From Gari tellinella (Eukaryota > Mollusca > Bivalvia > Cardiida > Psammobiidae), in assembly GCA_922989275.2 (NCBI GenBank), contig OV277857.1, positions 49,267,083-49,331,082 on the forward strand: a stretch of 64,000 bases of DNA, in the 5' to 3' direction. Below, piece by piece: positions 42,730 through 53,299 of the stretch. The number at the start of each line of letters is the position of its first letter. Position 1 is the stretch's first letter. The notes beneath the pieces were generated by a model that was not told the DNA's origin, ran no database searches, and worked only from the letters and a program-made list of their open reading frames with translations. A program made the translations under genes and the position numbers.

Positions 42730-42852
42730 CTTTCCAAATGATCCTTGTTCAAGAACTTTAAGTTGTTCAAAATGTGATGGGTCTACTTTTTCTCCCTCCG
42801 CTCCTATAATATCTGCACCTATCTCTATCTCTTTGTCAGTATCTTCATCATT
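42730..42852 (-). CDS. RSK-like kinase exon, array copy 6
   Basis: 123 nt (41 codons). It keeps the extra EI but lacks the LLKVFE insertion, ending HFEQLKVLEQGSFGK. The frame and both splice signals are intact. Together with copies 7 and 8 this is the shorter allele class on the right side of the array. Confidence 0.5.
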
Positions 42853-44684
42853 CTACAAGGAAAAAGACAGGAGTAAATCAGGGCTCCAGATAAGAGGGGG
42901 GACATTGGACCACCATTTTCTTGCTTTTTTTTAAGCACCAAATCCTATGGTGTTACTACTCATAAGAATCAACTCAAAGAGACGATTCTAATGAGTTGTA
43001 CACCATAGGGTTTAATGCAGAAATAAAGATTTTGTTTTCGAAATACTCCTCTTATCTGGAGCCCTGAGTTAATGACTTATTTCAGGGCTCAAATAAGGGG
43101 AGAATTTTAACAAGAGTCCCATGGGGCATATTTCGCTCACCTGAGAAAATGGAGATTAATTATTTATGTCCAGGAAGGGGCCCTTTTTTTACCCGAGGGG
43201 CATAATTTGAACAATCTTGTAACAGGACCTGTAGATGATGCTATGTGCCAAATATCTAAGATCAGGGTAGATCTACTAGGGTTTTAGACAAGAAGATTTT
43301 TGTAAGTTTCCATTGAAAATAAATCTATTTTTAGCTCCTGTGACCTACATATGCAACAGACTGAAACCAGTTGAACAAAATAGGTAAAGGATATCTAGAA
43401 GTGTAACCATGCTGAATATCAAACCTCTGGCCATATTAGTTTCAGAGAAGTAGACGTGTTGAAAATTTCACTATACAACTCTATGTAAAACTGACCCCCG
43501 GGTGTGGCCAATTTTGACCCCAGGTGCATAATTTGAACAAACTTCATAGAGGACCTGTATGCGATGCTATGAGTCAAATATCTAAGCTATGGCCCTTGTA
43601 GTTCCAAAGATTTTAAAGTTTTCCTTAAAAAAAATCTATTTTTAGCTCTTGTGACCTAGTTATGCAACAGACTGGAACCATTTGATCAATTTTGGTAAAG
43701 GACATCTAAAAGTGTCACCATGCCAAATATCAAGGTTCTGGCCATATTAGTTTCAGAGAAGAAGACCTTTGAAAATTTCACTATATAACTCTATGTAAAA
43801 CAGTGACCCCTGCTTCGGGGCCAATTTTGACCCCAGGGGCATAATTTAAACAAAATTGATAGAGGACCTGTAGATGATGTTACATGCCAAATATCTAAGC
43901 TCTGGCCCTTGCAGTTTTTGACAAGATTTTTTAAGATTTCCTTATTTTTTCACTTTGGTTGCCATGGCAACCAGAGTTCAGCATTGTTTTTAATTCTTTG
44001 AACAAATTTGAAAGAGCTTGACCCAAGGAACATTTCTGTTAAGTTTGGTTGAATTCTTTCAATCGGTATAGGAGGAGATGTCATTTGAAGCAATTGTTAA
44101 CGACGACGGACGACGGACACAGGGCCATCCCAATTGCTCACCTTTCAGAGCCTTTGGCTCAGGTGAGCTAAAAATAATTATCCTCTATATCGTTGGCTCA
44201 AAATGTTATGTACTTTGATTCTAAAGCTGAGTTTCTTCTTGCAGATATACAATATATATCAACCGTGTCGCGGCCTTACCCCAAGCACAATGGTAATTTG
44301 AAACAGTTCGTATTGGTAACACATCGTCTGATTACCATCCTATTTGCTTGACACTCATGTCAATATTTTTTGTATAAAAATATCCAATACTTATATTTGT
44401 AGGATAAAAGCAGACAAATATTGTTTACTGAACCTACAAAGGCCTCGAGAGCTTCTGTGGCTAAATTAGATAAACAACAAAGTATTTCCAAAATATAACG
44501 AGCTCTAGATGAGGAGCTACCAATATTTCCAACACTTATGTTTCAATCAACTCCTATGGTGTGAATACTCATTAGAATTTTCGCAAAGCTGTATTTCTCA
44601 GTCACTTACATAGTGTTTCGAACAAGCATAACTGAGTAAATGTTAGATTTAATTGGTTAACTTGTTCTTGTGATGGGTACCCAC

Positions 44685-44807
44685 CTTTCCAAATGATCCT
44701 TGTTCAAGAACTTTAAGTTGTTCAAAATGTGATGGGTCTACTTTTTCTCCCTCCGCTCCTATAATATCTGCACCTATCTCTATCTCTTTGTCAGTATCTT
44801 CATCACT
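44685..44807 (-). CDS. RSK-like kinase exon, array copy 7
   Basis: 123 nt, 41 codons, same class as copy 6, in a unit that has lost 76 bp of the plus-strand segment. Acceptor and GTGGGT donor retained. Confidence 0.5.
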
Positions 44808-45504
44808 CTACAAGGAAAAAGACAGGAGTAAATCAGGGCTCCAGATAAGAGGGAGGACATTGGACCACCATTTTCTTGCTTTTTTTTAAGCACCAAATCC
44901 TATGGTGTTACTACTCATTAGAATCAACTCAAAGAGACGATTCTAATGAGTTGTACACCATAGGGTTTAATGCAGAAATAAAGATTTTAGTTTTCGAAAT
45001 ACTCCTCTTATCTGGAGCCCTGAGTTAATGACTTATTTCAGGCCTCAAATAAGGGGAGAATTTCAATAAGAGTCCCATGGGGCATATTTCGCTCACCTGA
45101 GAAAATGGAGATTAATTATTTATGTCCAGCAAGGGGTCATTTTTTACGCGAGGGGCATAATTTGAACAATCTTGTATGATGACCTGTAGATGATGCTATG
45201 TGCCAAATATCTAAGATCAGGGTAGTAGGGTTTTAGACAAGATTTTTGTAAGTTTCCATTGAAAAAAAATCTATTTTTAGCTCCTGTGACCTACATATGC
45301 AACAGACTGAAACCAGTTGAGCAAAATAGGTAAAGGATATCTAGAAGTGTAACCATGCTGAATATCAAACCTCGGGCCATATTAGTTTCAGAGAAGACGA
45401 TTTGAAAATGTCACTATATATCTCTATGTAAAACTGTGATCCCCGGGGCGGGCCAATTTTGACCCCAGGGGCATTATTTGAACAAACTTGATAGAGGACC
45501 TGTA

Positions 45505-45986
45505 GGGCGTTCAAGTACCGTACCAGCGAACAGTAACGTTAAACGATGCAAACAACCCATATAGGATGACATCTATACTCTTCAATAATAACTCATTGCG
45601 CCCCAAAGTTTATTAACTTTTCAAGGGTACGAACGATTTATGTGTGAATCTTAATAACACAAGCAAAAGTGCACTAATCAACTGAAATGCATCTATTTTA
45701 CTGCATATAAAAATAAGATTTAGCTGCTCAGATGTAAGCTGCTTTATTTGATACATTAAGTATCGGAAAATGTTGGTTTATTGATGAGAAATTAAGTCGG
45801 GACTGTTCGCCGGTTGTATTAAATTCATATGGTAGCCATTTTGTTTTTCTTGTTGGGGATGGCGAACTACCTCTGAGGCCGTTCGTGTCGTTCGCAATCG
45901 GTAACACCCTAACGGTTGTTAAAGGTGAATTATGTAACCGTTTTCCGATGCAATCGATTGCATCGATACGGTACTTGAACGCGCTA
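45505..45986. mobile_element. 482-bp TIR element inserted in one array unit
   Basis: GGGCGTTCAAGTACCGTACC at the left is inverted to GATACGGTACTTGAACGCGC at the right. It is flanked by the 5-bp repeat CTGTA (45500-45504, 45987-45991), and the host core repeat reads on across the break (GAGGACCTGTATGCGATG). No other unit has it, so it arrived after the array formed. A fragment of the same family is at 28437. The 93-codon minus frame 45728-46009 is incidental. Confidence 0.7.
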
Positions 45987-46898
45987 CTGTATGCGATGCT
46001 ATGTGCCAAATATCTAAGCTCATGATGGCCCTTGTAGTTTCAAAGAAGAAGATTTTTTAAGTTTTCATTGAAAAAATCTATTTTTAGCTCCTGTGACCTA
46101 GTAATGCAACAGACTGGTACTATTTGAACAATTTTGGTAAATGACATCTAGAAGTGTCACCATGCCAAAAATCAAGGCTCTGGCCATATTAGTTTCAGAG
46201 AAGAACACCTTTGAAAATTTCACGATATATATCTCTATGTAATACTGACACCTGGTGCGGGGCCAATTTTGACCCCAGGGGCATAATTTGAACAAACTTG
46301 ATAGAGGACCTGTAGATGATGTTACATGCCAAATATCTAAGCTCTGGCCTTTGCAGTTTTAGACAAGAAGATTTTTTAAGATTTCCTTATTTTTTCACTT
46401 TGGTTGCCATGGCAACCAGAGTTCAGCATTGTTTTTAATTCTTTGAACAAATTTAAAAGAGCTTGACCCAAGGAACATTTCTGTAAAGTTTGGTTGAATT
46501 GTGTCAATCGGTATAGGAGGAGATGTCATTTGAAGCAATTGTTAACGACGACAGACGACGACAGACCTCACCTCAATAGCTCACCTTGAATATAATCAGA
46601 AAGAAGCCAAGGAGTTACTCAGTATTGGATACTGAACCTACAGAGGCCTCGAGAGCTTCTGTGGCTAAATTAGATAAAACAGCAAAGTATTTCCAAAATA
46701 TAACTTGAGCTCTAGATGAGGAGCTTACCAATATTTCAAACACTTATGTTTCAATCAACTCCTATGGTGTGAATACTCATTAGAATTTTCGCAAAGCTGT
46801 ATTTCTCATGAGAAGTCACTTAAATAGGGTTTCGTACAGGCATAACTGAGTAAATGTTAGATTTAATTGGTTAACTTGTTCTTGTCTTGGGTACCCAC

Positions 46899-47021
46899 CT
46901 TTCCAAATGATCCTTGTTCAAGAACCTTAAGTCGTACAAAATGTGATGGGTATACTTTTTCTCCCTCCGCTCCTATAGTATCTGCACCTATCTCTATCTC
47001 TTTGTCAGTATCTTCATTACT
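46899..47021 (-). CDS. RSK-like kinase exon, array copy 8 (most diverged)
   Basis: 123 nt, 41 codons. Substitutions include HFVRLKVLEQGSFGK and VYPSHF in place of VDPSHF, yet there is no stop and both splice signals persist. On the minus strand this would be the first copy met by a transcript. Confidence 0.5.
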
Positions 47022-47357
47022 CTACAAGGAAAAAGACAGGAGTAAATCAGGGCTCCAGATAAGAGGGAGGACATTGGACCACCATTTTCTTGCTTTTTTT
47101 AAGCACCAAATCCTATGGTGTTACTACTCATTAGAATCAACTCAAAGAGACGATTCTAATGAGTTGTACACCATAGGGTTTAATGCAGAAATAAAGATTT
47201 GAGTTTTCGAAATACTCCTCTTATCTGGAGCCCTGAGTTAATGACTTATTTCAGGGCTCAAATAAGGGGAGAATTTTAACAAGAGCCCCATGGGCATATT
47301 TCGCTCACCTGAGAAAATGGAGATTAATTATTTATGTCCAGGAAGGGGTCATTTTTT

Positions 47358-47571
47358 ATTGAAACGCGTGTACCGTGCACGTGCAAAACGTGCACATCAT
47401 CATTCCGTTACGTTAGCGGTTTTATCTGTGCTATTTTGTGAAAACTTTACACATGTGTAACTCCAACTGACCAGTATCCCATAAGTACATTAACTTGATG
47501 TATAACTTAAAAAACGTCAGAGATATGTCCGTTCAAAATGTGGGACGTTTCTATTTTTGTTGAGTATAGAT
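47358..47571. mobile_element. Tc1-like right-end fragment
   Basis: It ends GACGTTTCTATTTTTGTTGA, GTATA, the TATACTCAACAAAAATAGAA terminus of the 22881 element in inverted sense. Only ~210 bp remain. Its inner edge coincides with the abrupt end of the tandem array. Confidence 0.6.
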
Positions 47572-48720
47572 GCGAAATGTGTGTCTGTTTTCCGTGATCT
47601 TAACGTTTCCCTAAAATGTGAGGAAATCGACGTCTTCAGAAAAACTAAAGCTGTTTTAATAACTCATACTTTGTTCGCGCTAACCCTGCGTGTGATTTTA
47701 ACTCATTTTTCTTTGTCACTCGGTTGAAAACTCCATAACTAGATCTAATTATCTTAAATAAGTTAAGCAGGGGAATGTTTCAACTTTCAGAATAATGGGT
47801 AAATAATTAAGCGGTGATATTTTTTCAGAGAGGACTTTGATTAAAGTCCGCCTGCGAGATGCAATGGGTGGTCTGAATCTGCATTGTTTGGAAAACTTAA
47901 CATTTCATTCATATCATACATTGAATTTGTCGACGAGTAGGAACATTCATACAGATCAAATACTCAGACTATAGATGTAGATTTTACACTAAATTAGACT
48001 TGTCATGTAACCGTGGGTGTTCGTCACCTGTGTTTATGACGTATGATTATGACATCACGACGTGCCTGCATACTGTTTACATAATGCAATGTACATGTAC
48101 TATTAAACCCGTGTATAGCGACACCAAACCAAACTTAACAGAGATTTCTTCACCAACTAATCCATTTTGACACTGTTTGAGAACATTGCGAATTTTGAGT
48201 GCAAACTTGTAAAGGCGTTTGGTCTTTTTTAAAAGTGATAAGCGGAAACTACTTCAAAGATCGTACACGTGTCCTCCAAAACAACTGAAAGATTTTAGAA
48301 AATCTGGATATCTGGAGAATTTATGAAAAGTTCTAGAATTTATAAAACTCCGGAGATAATCCGGAGAAAATGGTAGGCCTGGGCAACTGATCTGGATTCA
48401 AGCATTTTGTCGCTTGTAATAAATGATCACTGATGTCTAAGGAAATCGGGTTTCTGATCAGGATCCAAATCCACATAGAATCTACGTAATACTGGGGGCA
48501 AGGTAAGAAGAGGGGGTCAAGCAATATATGGGTGAATGTGTTATTTACACCCGTTGAAATTTATTGAAATCCAGATCAGATTGATCATTCCCGATGTATT
48601 TGGATCAGACGTGCCACTGAATTAGTCCAATAAAAGAAAAAAATAGTTCTGAAAGTAACGGCAGACAGCCAACTGGACTGCAGATATAGGCTTAGCTAAG
48701 CTAGTTACAGTGAATAAGAT
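47572..48720. other. Unannotated, mostly unique-looking sequence
   Basis: No convincing exon or repeat. The minus frame 48333-48524 has no support. A decayed GATCAGGATCC arm lies near 48460. Confidence 0.35.
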
Positions 48721-48724
48721 GCTA

Positions 48725-48815
48725 TTCTTTCCCATGATACGCGTTCAGGTAATGCAAATATTTCAATTGTCAATAGCTTGAAGCCCGGTCAGACGCTGGG
48801 TTACCATGCTCCATA
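48725..48815. repeat. Left half of an ATTCTTTCCC-type hairpin MITE
   Basis: ATTCTTTCCCATGATACGCG is followed by TTCAATTGTCAATAGCTTGA, AGCCCGGTCAGACGCTGGGT, then the match stops at the hairpin centre. Confidence 0.5.
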
Positions 48816-49156
48816 CTAGATTTATTTTGTGCTCGTAGCACAATTATTCAAACATTTTCATGTACCTGTCACTTTCTACAATTTGTTGCATTACTTTGAG
48901 TTTCGTTCAGTTAAAACTTGGAAGGAAAGAACTTTTTATCCAGTTAAACAAATAATTTAGCCGTGACAGGACAAAACTAGCCTTTTAGCATTGCGAAATT
49001 GTTCAGTCATATAATGCTTTAGTTATTATCTTTTTGTGTAAAACAGTGTAAATCAAGACGCGGCGGGTGACCTCGATCTACACTGTTTACAATGCAGTAA
49101 AATAGGATATGTCGTAGAACGGCATAAATATGTAAAATGATGCCATATCGACTTAC

Positions 49157-49216
49157 CATTCCATATGTTGCTGCTACAACAAACACCATGATAAATATCA
49201 TGTCCTTCATATTGAA
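49157..49216 (-). CDS. Candidate exon with hydrophobic segment, minus strand
   Basis: On the minus strand TTTTTTTCTATTTTTGACAG (acceptor) is followed by TTCAAT-ATG and 18 codons, MKDMIFIMVFVVAATYGM, then GTAAGTCG, a near-consensus donor. Total 60 nt, phase 0 at the exit. The 13-residue hydrophobic core after MKD looks like a signal peptide truncated by an intron, or part of a membrane segment if translation starts upstream (FN-MKD). No family recognised. A second exon candidate on the same strand is at 52651. The longer frames over 49019-49292 ignore these splice sites. Confidence 0.4.
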
Positions 49217-49239
49217 CTGTCAAAAATAGAAAAAAAGTA

Positions 49240-49327
49240 CTAATAAATACGAAAGACTCAAGCAGGAAACGTAACACAAACAATACACCCACCTCTCAAG
49301 CAGAACACACACACACAGTGATACCAC

Positions 49328-49369
<42 letters not shown>

Positions 49370-49570
49370 ATACCATTCCTTCATCTACACACTAAATAGA
49401 AAACAACACGCAAGACAAACATAAAGCAAAGTGAATATAGGAGCCCGCCTTGGTACGGTCAGTAGCAATCACTAACCAACTATAAATTAATTATTAACAA
49501 CCACTGGGGGGTTAAACCTGGGTTTAGGGGCGCCCAACCTCACACTTATCTCCTATATTCACCTATAAAG
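49240..49570. mobile_element. AC-repeat/TGAATATAGGAG element, copy 2
   Basis: AATAAATACGAAAGACTCAA, GCAGGAAACG starts a copy of 11600-11905, with a long (AC)n at ~49329-49366, then GTGAATATAGGAGCCCGCCT and CTCCTATATTCAC at the end. It begins exactly at the loop-proximal half of the hairpin at 11474-11663, so only one arm was carried. Confidence 0.65.
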
Positions 49571-50250
49571 ACAAACAGTGTACATAAAATATAAACCCTG
49601 TTCCACAACCTCACAATCAAAAAGATCGCCAGCACAGTAAGTAAATACATGTAAAACATTTAGCAAAAATTCTATGACAAGATCATTAGTAACATGGGAA
49701 AGAATTAAACATTCAAGCCCGTGTTAAATATAACCCACTATGGCAACGGTCAAATTGTACTCAAGCGACTAGTCTGTAGTTACGAGTAACTAACTGTAAG
49801 ACATGGAAGGGTCTAGGGTACGACAGAGAGGGAGAGAAAAAACAAAGCACGAAAATCCGAAATAACTCTCCCGGTTAAGGACGGCTTTAAAGATACATCA
49901 TCATGTAGTGCTAAGCCCTGTCTGTCGTCGCACAACCAAAGAGGAAAGCATAGTTATCAATTGTAGATTGATCGATAACCAAACGTGAAGTGCGCAGCAA
50001 TATAGTTGGATCATAATCATTCTTTCCTGTTTAAACGCAAATGCAATGCACTCGGCTGTGGAAATTTTACTTTTGAAATTTATAACTATATATTTAATCT
50101 AATATTTAAACCTGAATAAGGTGGAAACCGTTAGATTAAATTTGTCAACTAGACCGGTGCCTGTCTGGTGCACCCTAGCTTTCCTCTTATGAAAATTAAA
50201 CCTATATGGTTTCGAGTTCACAGTGCTCCCTCTCTACAAGGGCATCAAAT
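49571..50250. other. Unannotated; a fragment of the ATTCTTTCCC MITE at 50022-50110
   Basis: CATTCTTTCCTGTTTAAACG, CAAATGCAATGCACTCGGCT matches the end of the element at 50592. The rest shows nothing recognisable. Confidence 0.4.
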
Positions 50251-50251
50251 T

Positions 50252-50480
50252 GGAGACACAGGGTATATTGTTCAGAGGGAGTCGATATAAGGGGACTTAA
50301 ACTTGGCTTACATTTGCAGTTTGAGTCCAGATCAGACGCCACATAACGCTGCGTCTGAGCTAGATTTAAGCTATCTCGATCGTCGTTATATTTATTCTAT
50401 CAAAGTGTCCACTTACATGTAATTGAGAAAAGAGCAGACGTCAAATGTTAGCAGACTGATTTTCAGTCTTGAAAAGGTTC
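50252..50480. repeat. Direct duplication, copy A (with 51425-51655)
   Basis: TATAAGGGGACTTAAACTTG, GCTTACATTTGCA, GTCCAGATCAGACGCCACAT, the hairpin, TATATTTATTCTATCAAAGT, GTCCACTTA, and GAAAAGAGCAGACGTCAAAT are shared in the same order and orientation with 51425-51655. Confidence 0.65.
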
Positions 50481-50591
50481 GATATAAATGTCTTGTGTAA
50501 AAGGGATGAGTATCGTACTATATGATTTCTCTGCTGCCAGTTAGAGAACGGATAGCAGTAATTTTTGTACGAAATGTACAGTAGAGAAGAC

Positions 50592-50805
50592 ATTCTTTCC
50601 TGTTTAAACGCAAATGCAATGCACTCAGCTGTGGAAATTTACTTTTGAAATTCATAACTATATATTTAATCTGAGTAGCAAACAGGTTGGAGCCTGATCA
50701 GACACCGGGTTACCCGGCGTCTGACCAGGCTCCAGTCTGTTTGCAATGGAGATAATAGTTTCAGCGTAAAGGGCATTTATTGGAAAAGAGCATTTCAGTC
50801 AAGTT
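50592..50805. mobile_element. ATTCTTTCCC-type hairpin MITE, full copy
   Basis: CATTCTTTCCTGTTTAAACG to GCATTTATTGGAAAAGAGCA. The central hairpin 50678-50740 is GCAAACAGGTTGGAGCCTGA / CAGGCTCCAGTCTGTTTGC with GGGTTACCC centre. The outer ends read ATTCTTTCC on one side and GGAAAAGA on the other. Confidence 0.6.
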
Positions 50806-51094
50806 GCTGCACGGAGATCATGCATATCGCAAGTAGGAAAGTGTACGAATATATATCCTATGTTACCTTGCTAACCATTATTAACTATTCTCTAAAATAA
50901 ATCATGCCAAACTTGACCTAAAGTGACCCAGATTATGACTGAATATGACCCACAATCAACCTCTATAGTGATGATTTGACCTAGTGACCTAGTTTTTGAA
51001 CGGACACAATCCATTTTGATTATGACCTAGATTTGATGTAGGCAAACATTCTGAAAATATTTCATACAAATCTAGTGAGATTTGTAGCTTCAAC

Positions 51095-51412
51095 AAGAGC
51101 CCCATGGGGCATATTTCGCTCACCTGAGAATAGCTGACAAAAAGGATATGATTTATTTCCAGGGCGGGGTCATTTTTAGCCGACGGGCATAATTTGAAAA
51201 ATCTTGATAGAGGACAATGTAGATGATGCTATATAACTATGTAAATCTGTGATCCCCGGTGCAGGGCCAATTTTGACCCAAGAGATATAATTTGAACAAA
51301 CTTGATAGAAGTCTTGTAGATGATAATTAGTATAACGTGCCAAATATTTAAGCTCTGGTCCTTGTAGGTTTTAGATTTATAAAAAAAATCTATTTTAGCT
51401 CCTGTGACCTAG
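51095..51412 (+). mobile_element. GCTCACC-family element, 3'-truncated
   Basis: CAACAAGAGCCCCATGGGGC, ATATTTCGCTCACCTGAGAA is a clean 5' end, followed by one core repeat. It stops at CCTGTGACCTAGATATAC. Confidence 0.65.
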
Positions 51413-51424
51413 ATATACACAGAA

Positions 51425-51655
51425 TGTATTGTTCGAATGGAGTCGTTATAGGTAAGGGGACTTAAACTTGGCTTACATTTGCAAACAGCTTGAATCCAGA
51501 TCAGACGCCACATAACGCGGCGTCTGATCTAGATTCAAGCTGTCTCTCTCGTCATTATATTTATTATATCAAAATGTCCACTTATATAAAAATGTAATTG
51601 AGAAAAGAGCAGACGTCAAATGTTATCAAAGTGATTTTCAGTCTTGATAAGGTTC
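51425..51655. repeat. Direct duplication, copy B, with hairpin 51482-51545
   Basis: Second copy of 50252-50480. Its hairpin is better preserved: CAAACAGCTTGAATCCAGAT / ATCTAGATTCAAGCTGTCTC, with centre GACGCCACATAACGCGGCGTC. Confidence 0.65.
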
Positions 51656-51656
51656 T

Positions 51657-51852
51657 ATATATATAATATATATATATCTAAATCACTTGCTTTGGGAACA
51701 GCGACAATGGTCGTTGTAATGAGGTAGTCATTGTTTGGAGTACCGGTGTAGGAATGGAGCTCTGTAATTTGACTTATATGTCCGTCTCTGTCAACTTTGG
51801 GTAAATAGAACGTCCCAGAGGAACCCAGGCGATACCCTACTGTTGGTAGGGC
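51657..51852 (-). CDS. Possible exon or ORF remnant, family unknown
   Basis: A minus-strand frame of ~65 codons with balanced composition (YRLGSSGTFYLPKVDRDGHI, ELHSYTGTPNNDYLITTTIV) ending in AT repeats. Just after the first codons, GGCCCTACCAACAG could be an acceptor, giving an exon start at ~51839. No good donor is seen before the TATATA run. An AGGGCTCC MITE abuts the upstream edge at 51856, so the gene may be broken. Unlike most frames here it does not overlap a known repeat. Confidence 0.3.
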
Positions 51853-51855
51853 CAC

Positions 51856-52041
51856 AGGGCTCCAGATAAGGGATGTATTTCAAAAACTATAATCTTGATT
51901 TCTACATTAAACACTATGGTGTCACTACTCATTAGACTCGTCTCGAAGATTCTGATGAGCAGTAACATCATAGAATTTGGTACTGGTATCAGTGAGAAAA
52001 TGTTGGATTTGTGCAGTTTACTCCCTCTTATCTGGAGCCCT
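51856..52041. mobile_element. AGGGCTCC hairpin MITE
   Basis: AGGGCTCCAGATAAGGGATG to TACTCCCTCTTATCTGGAGC, CCT. The centre is CTATGGTGTCACTACTCATT / TGATGAGCAGTAACATCATA. Confidence 0.7.
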
Positions 52042-52286
52042 GGCCGGTGTAACGCAATAGAATGACCCATCCCTGCAACAGGACCCCGGGTCTTTATACT
52101 ACATGTACGTAGATAAATGACCCCATACCGTGAGGGGTCATTCTACTACGAGTCGACAGGGTCTTTTTCAACGGTCTGGGGTCATTTTTCTACGTAGTGG
52201 AATGACCCGGGTCACTGTTCTACGAAGTAACATGACCCATGGGTCATTTTAGCAAGGGTGGGTCATTCTACTGCATTACACCGGCC
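52042..52286. mobile_element. 245-bp MITE with 35-bp TIRs rich in GGGTCATT
   Basis: GGCCGGTGTAACGCAATAGA, ATGACCCAT at the left is inverted to ATGGGTCATTCTACTGCATT, ACACCGGCC-like at the right (TIR ~80% identical). Between them are several copies of GGGTCATT(C/T)TAC or its complement, in both senses. It directly abuts the AGGGCTCC MITE. A possible CCCT duplication flanks it. Confidence 0.65.
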
Positions 52287-52650
52287 CTCTGGATATTTTG
52301 CATCACCAGTATAGCACCGTTATATACATGGTACGGTTTAAAGCCTCATCCGAATGATAGTGTCCGTCAGGCCCCTGGATTGGCAGTGTAACACGTCTAA
52401 CCCTTTTTTGGTTCAACTCTTTCATGACCTAATTATTCGGGATAACTTTACCCCTTCACCGCTTTATTGTCTGCTTTAGTATTGTTGTCAAGCTCTTTCC
52501 ATATAGAAGTTTTATTTTAAAAGCTTCAGTAGAACAGGAGTTATGAGATGTGACACAAAAAGCGTGACGGACAGGTACTTATCCATAACCCTATGTCCCA
52601 CAACTTGCCAGGTTAATGTCAAAAGAAATGGCCAGGTTAATATAACTTAC

Positions 52651-52731
52651 CGCTTCTGCTGTGACTGAAGATTTGGAGAATAATCTGTCTGCTTCTTTGA
52701 ACTTTCTGTTTCTTTGATCTGGTTGGTGATT
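52651..52731 (-). CDS. Candidate 81-nt internal exon, minus strand
   Basis: On the minus strand TATTATTTATTGACAG (acceptor) leads into 81 nt ending GCG, then GTAAGTTATA (strong donor). All three phases are open; in phase 0 it reads NHQPDQRNRKFKEADRLFSK and then SSVTAEA, a charged, plausible helix. The 81-nt length keeps frame. It lies ~3.4 kb upstream, on the same strand, of the exon at 49157, and both have phase-0 ends, so they may belong to one gene. No family recognised. Confidence 0.4.
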
Positions 52732-52888
52732 CTGTCAATAAATAATAATACACCCATTTATAATAAGACACACATTTATAAGAAACTTGTTATTCATGTT
52801 TCACTTGTACTAAGAGTTTAGTTACTGAAATAATCCCCTTATCTGGAGCTCTGAGGCACATATCAGGTACACAGATGAGACATATATA

Positions 52889-53169
52889 TGGGTTTAACAT
52901 TTCCCCCATAAACCTAAGAAGCACCTCTTAGCGCGTTCAATTTATTCCTCAACAGAAAAAAATATTCCCCCATTTATACAGTCATGAAAATTGTATCATG
53001 AGAAATACTTTCTATAATCATTTAATTTCGAACAGATGGTAGCTTAAACTAGACTACATGTAAGAGTAAAGCAGACTGAATTACGACACATTCTGCTAAA
53101 TACTTTTAACCTGCTTTTAAGTGCTCACCTATCTTCAATGCAAGAAACAGGCTATTGGGAAAAGGGTTA
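52889..53169. mobile_element. TTAA-type hairpin MITE, diverged
   Basis: GTTTAACATTTCCCCCATAA to CTATTGGGAAAAGGGTTAAG. The centre has AGAGTAAAGCAGACTGAATT and CATTCTGCTAAATACTTTTA, CCTGCTTTTAAG, then CACCTATCTTCAATGCAAGA. Frame 53121-53345 begins in it and is not a gene. Confidence 0.55.
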
Positions 53170-53299
53170 AGCACTTCAAATATTTTCCTGACTTTGTTCT
53201 AGCTTTTCATACAGTTGTACATGTACTTGTTTTCTATTCAGCAGTGAACTGGTGTAAACTACTACAAATATTTTCAAAGCTAAGAATTAAGGATGTAGG

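Larger units (their letters stand above)
31073..47358. repeat. Tandem array of eight ~2.03-kb units
   Basis: Measured at the same internal point (AATTATCCTCTATATC), units start at 31971, 33981, 36004, 38039, 40074, 42119 and 44176, with an eighth, partial unit from ~46590. Spacings are 2010, 2023, 2035, 2035, 2045 and 2057 bp. Each unit contains ~1.0 kb of unique-type DNA (plus-strand splice-like segments, a decayed hairpin, an RSK-like exon on the minus strand, an AGGGCTCC MITE) followed by one ~1.03-kb GCTCACC element. Units 3, 4 and 5 are almost identical. The array is preceded by an extra GCTCACC element (31073) and truncated at 47358 by a Tc1 end. Confidence 0.9.

Noticed and set aside
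32537..47202. Recurring plus-strand ~80-117 codon frames beginning MVNLFLSWVPTF
   Set aside because: They are the antisense of the minus-strand RSK-like exon continued through the AGGGCTCC MITE. The codons are better explained by the minus strand.
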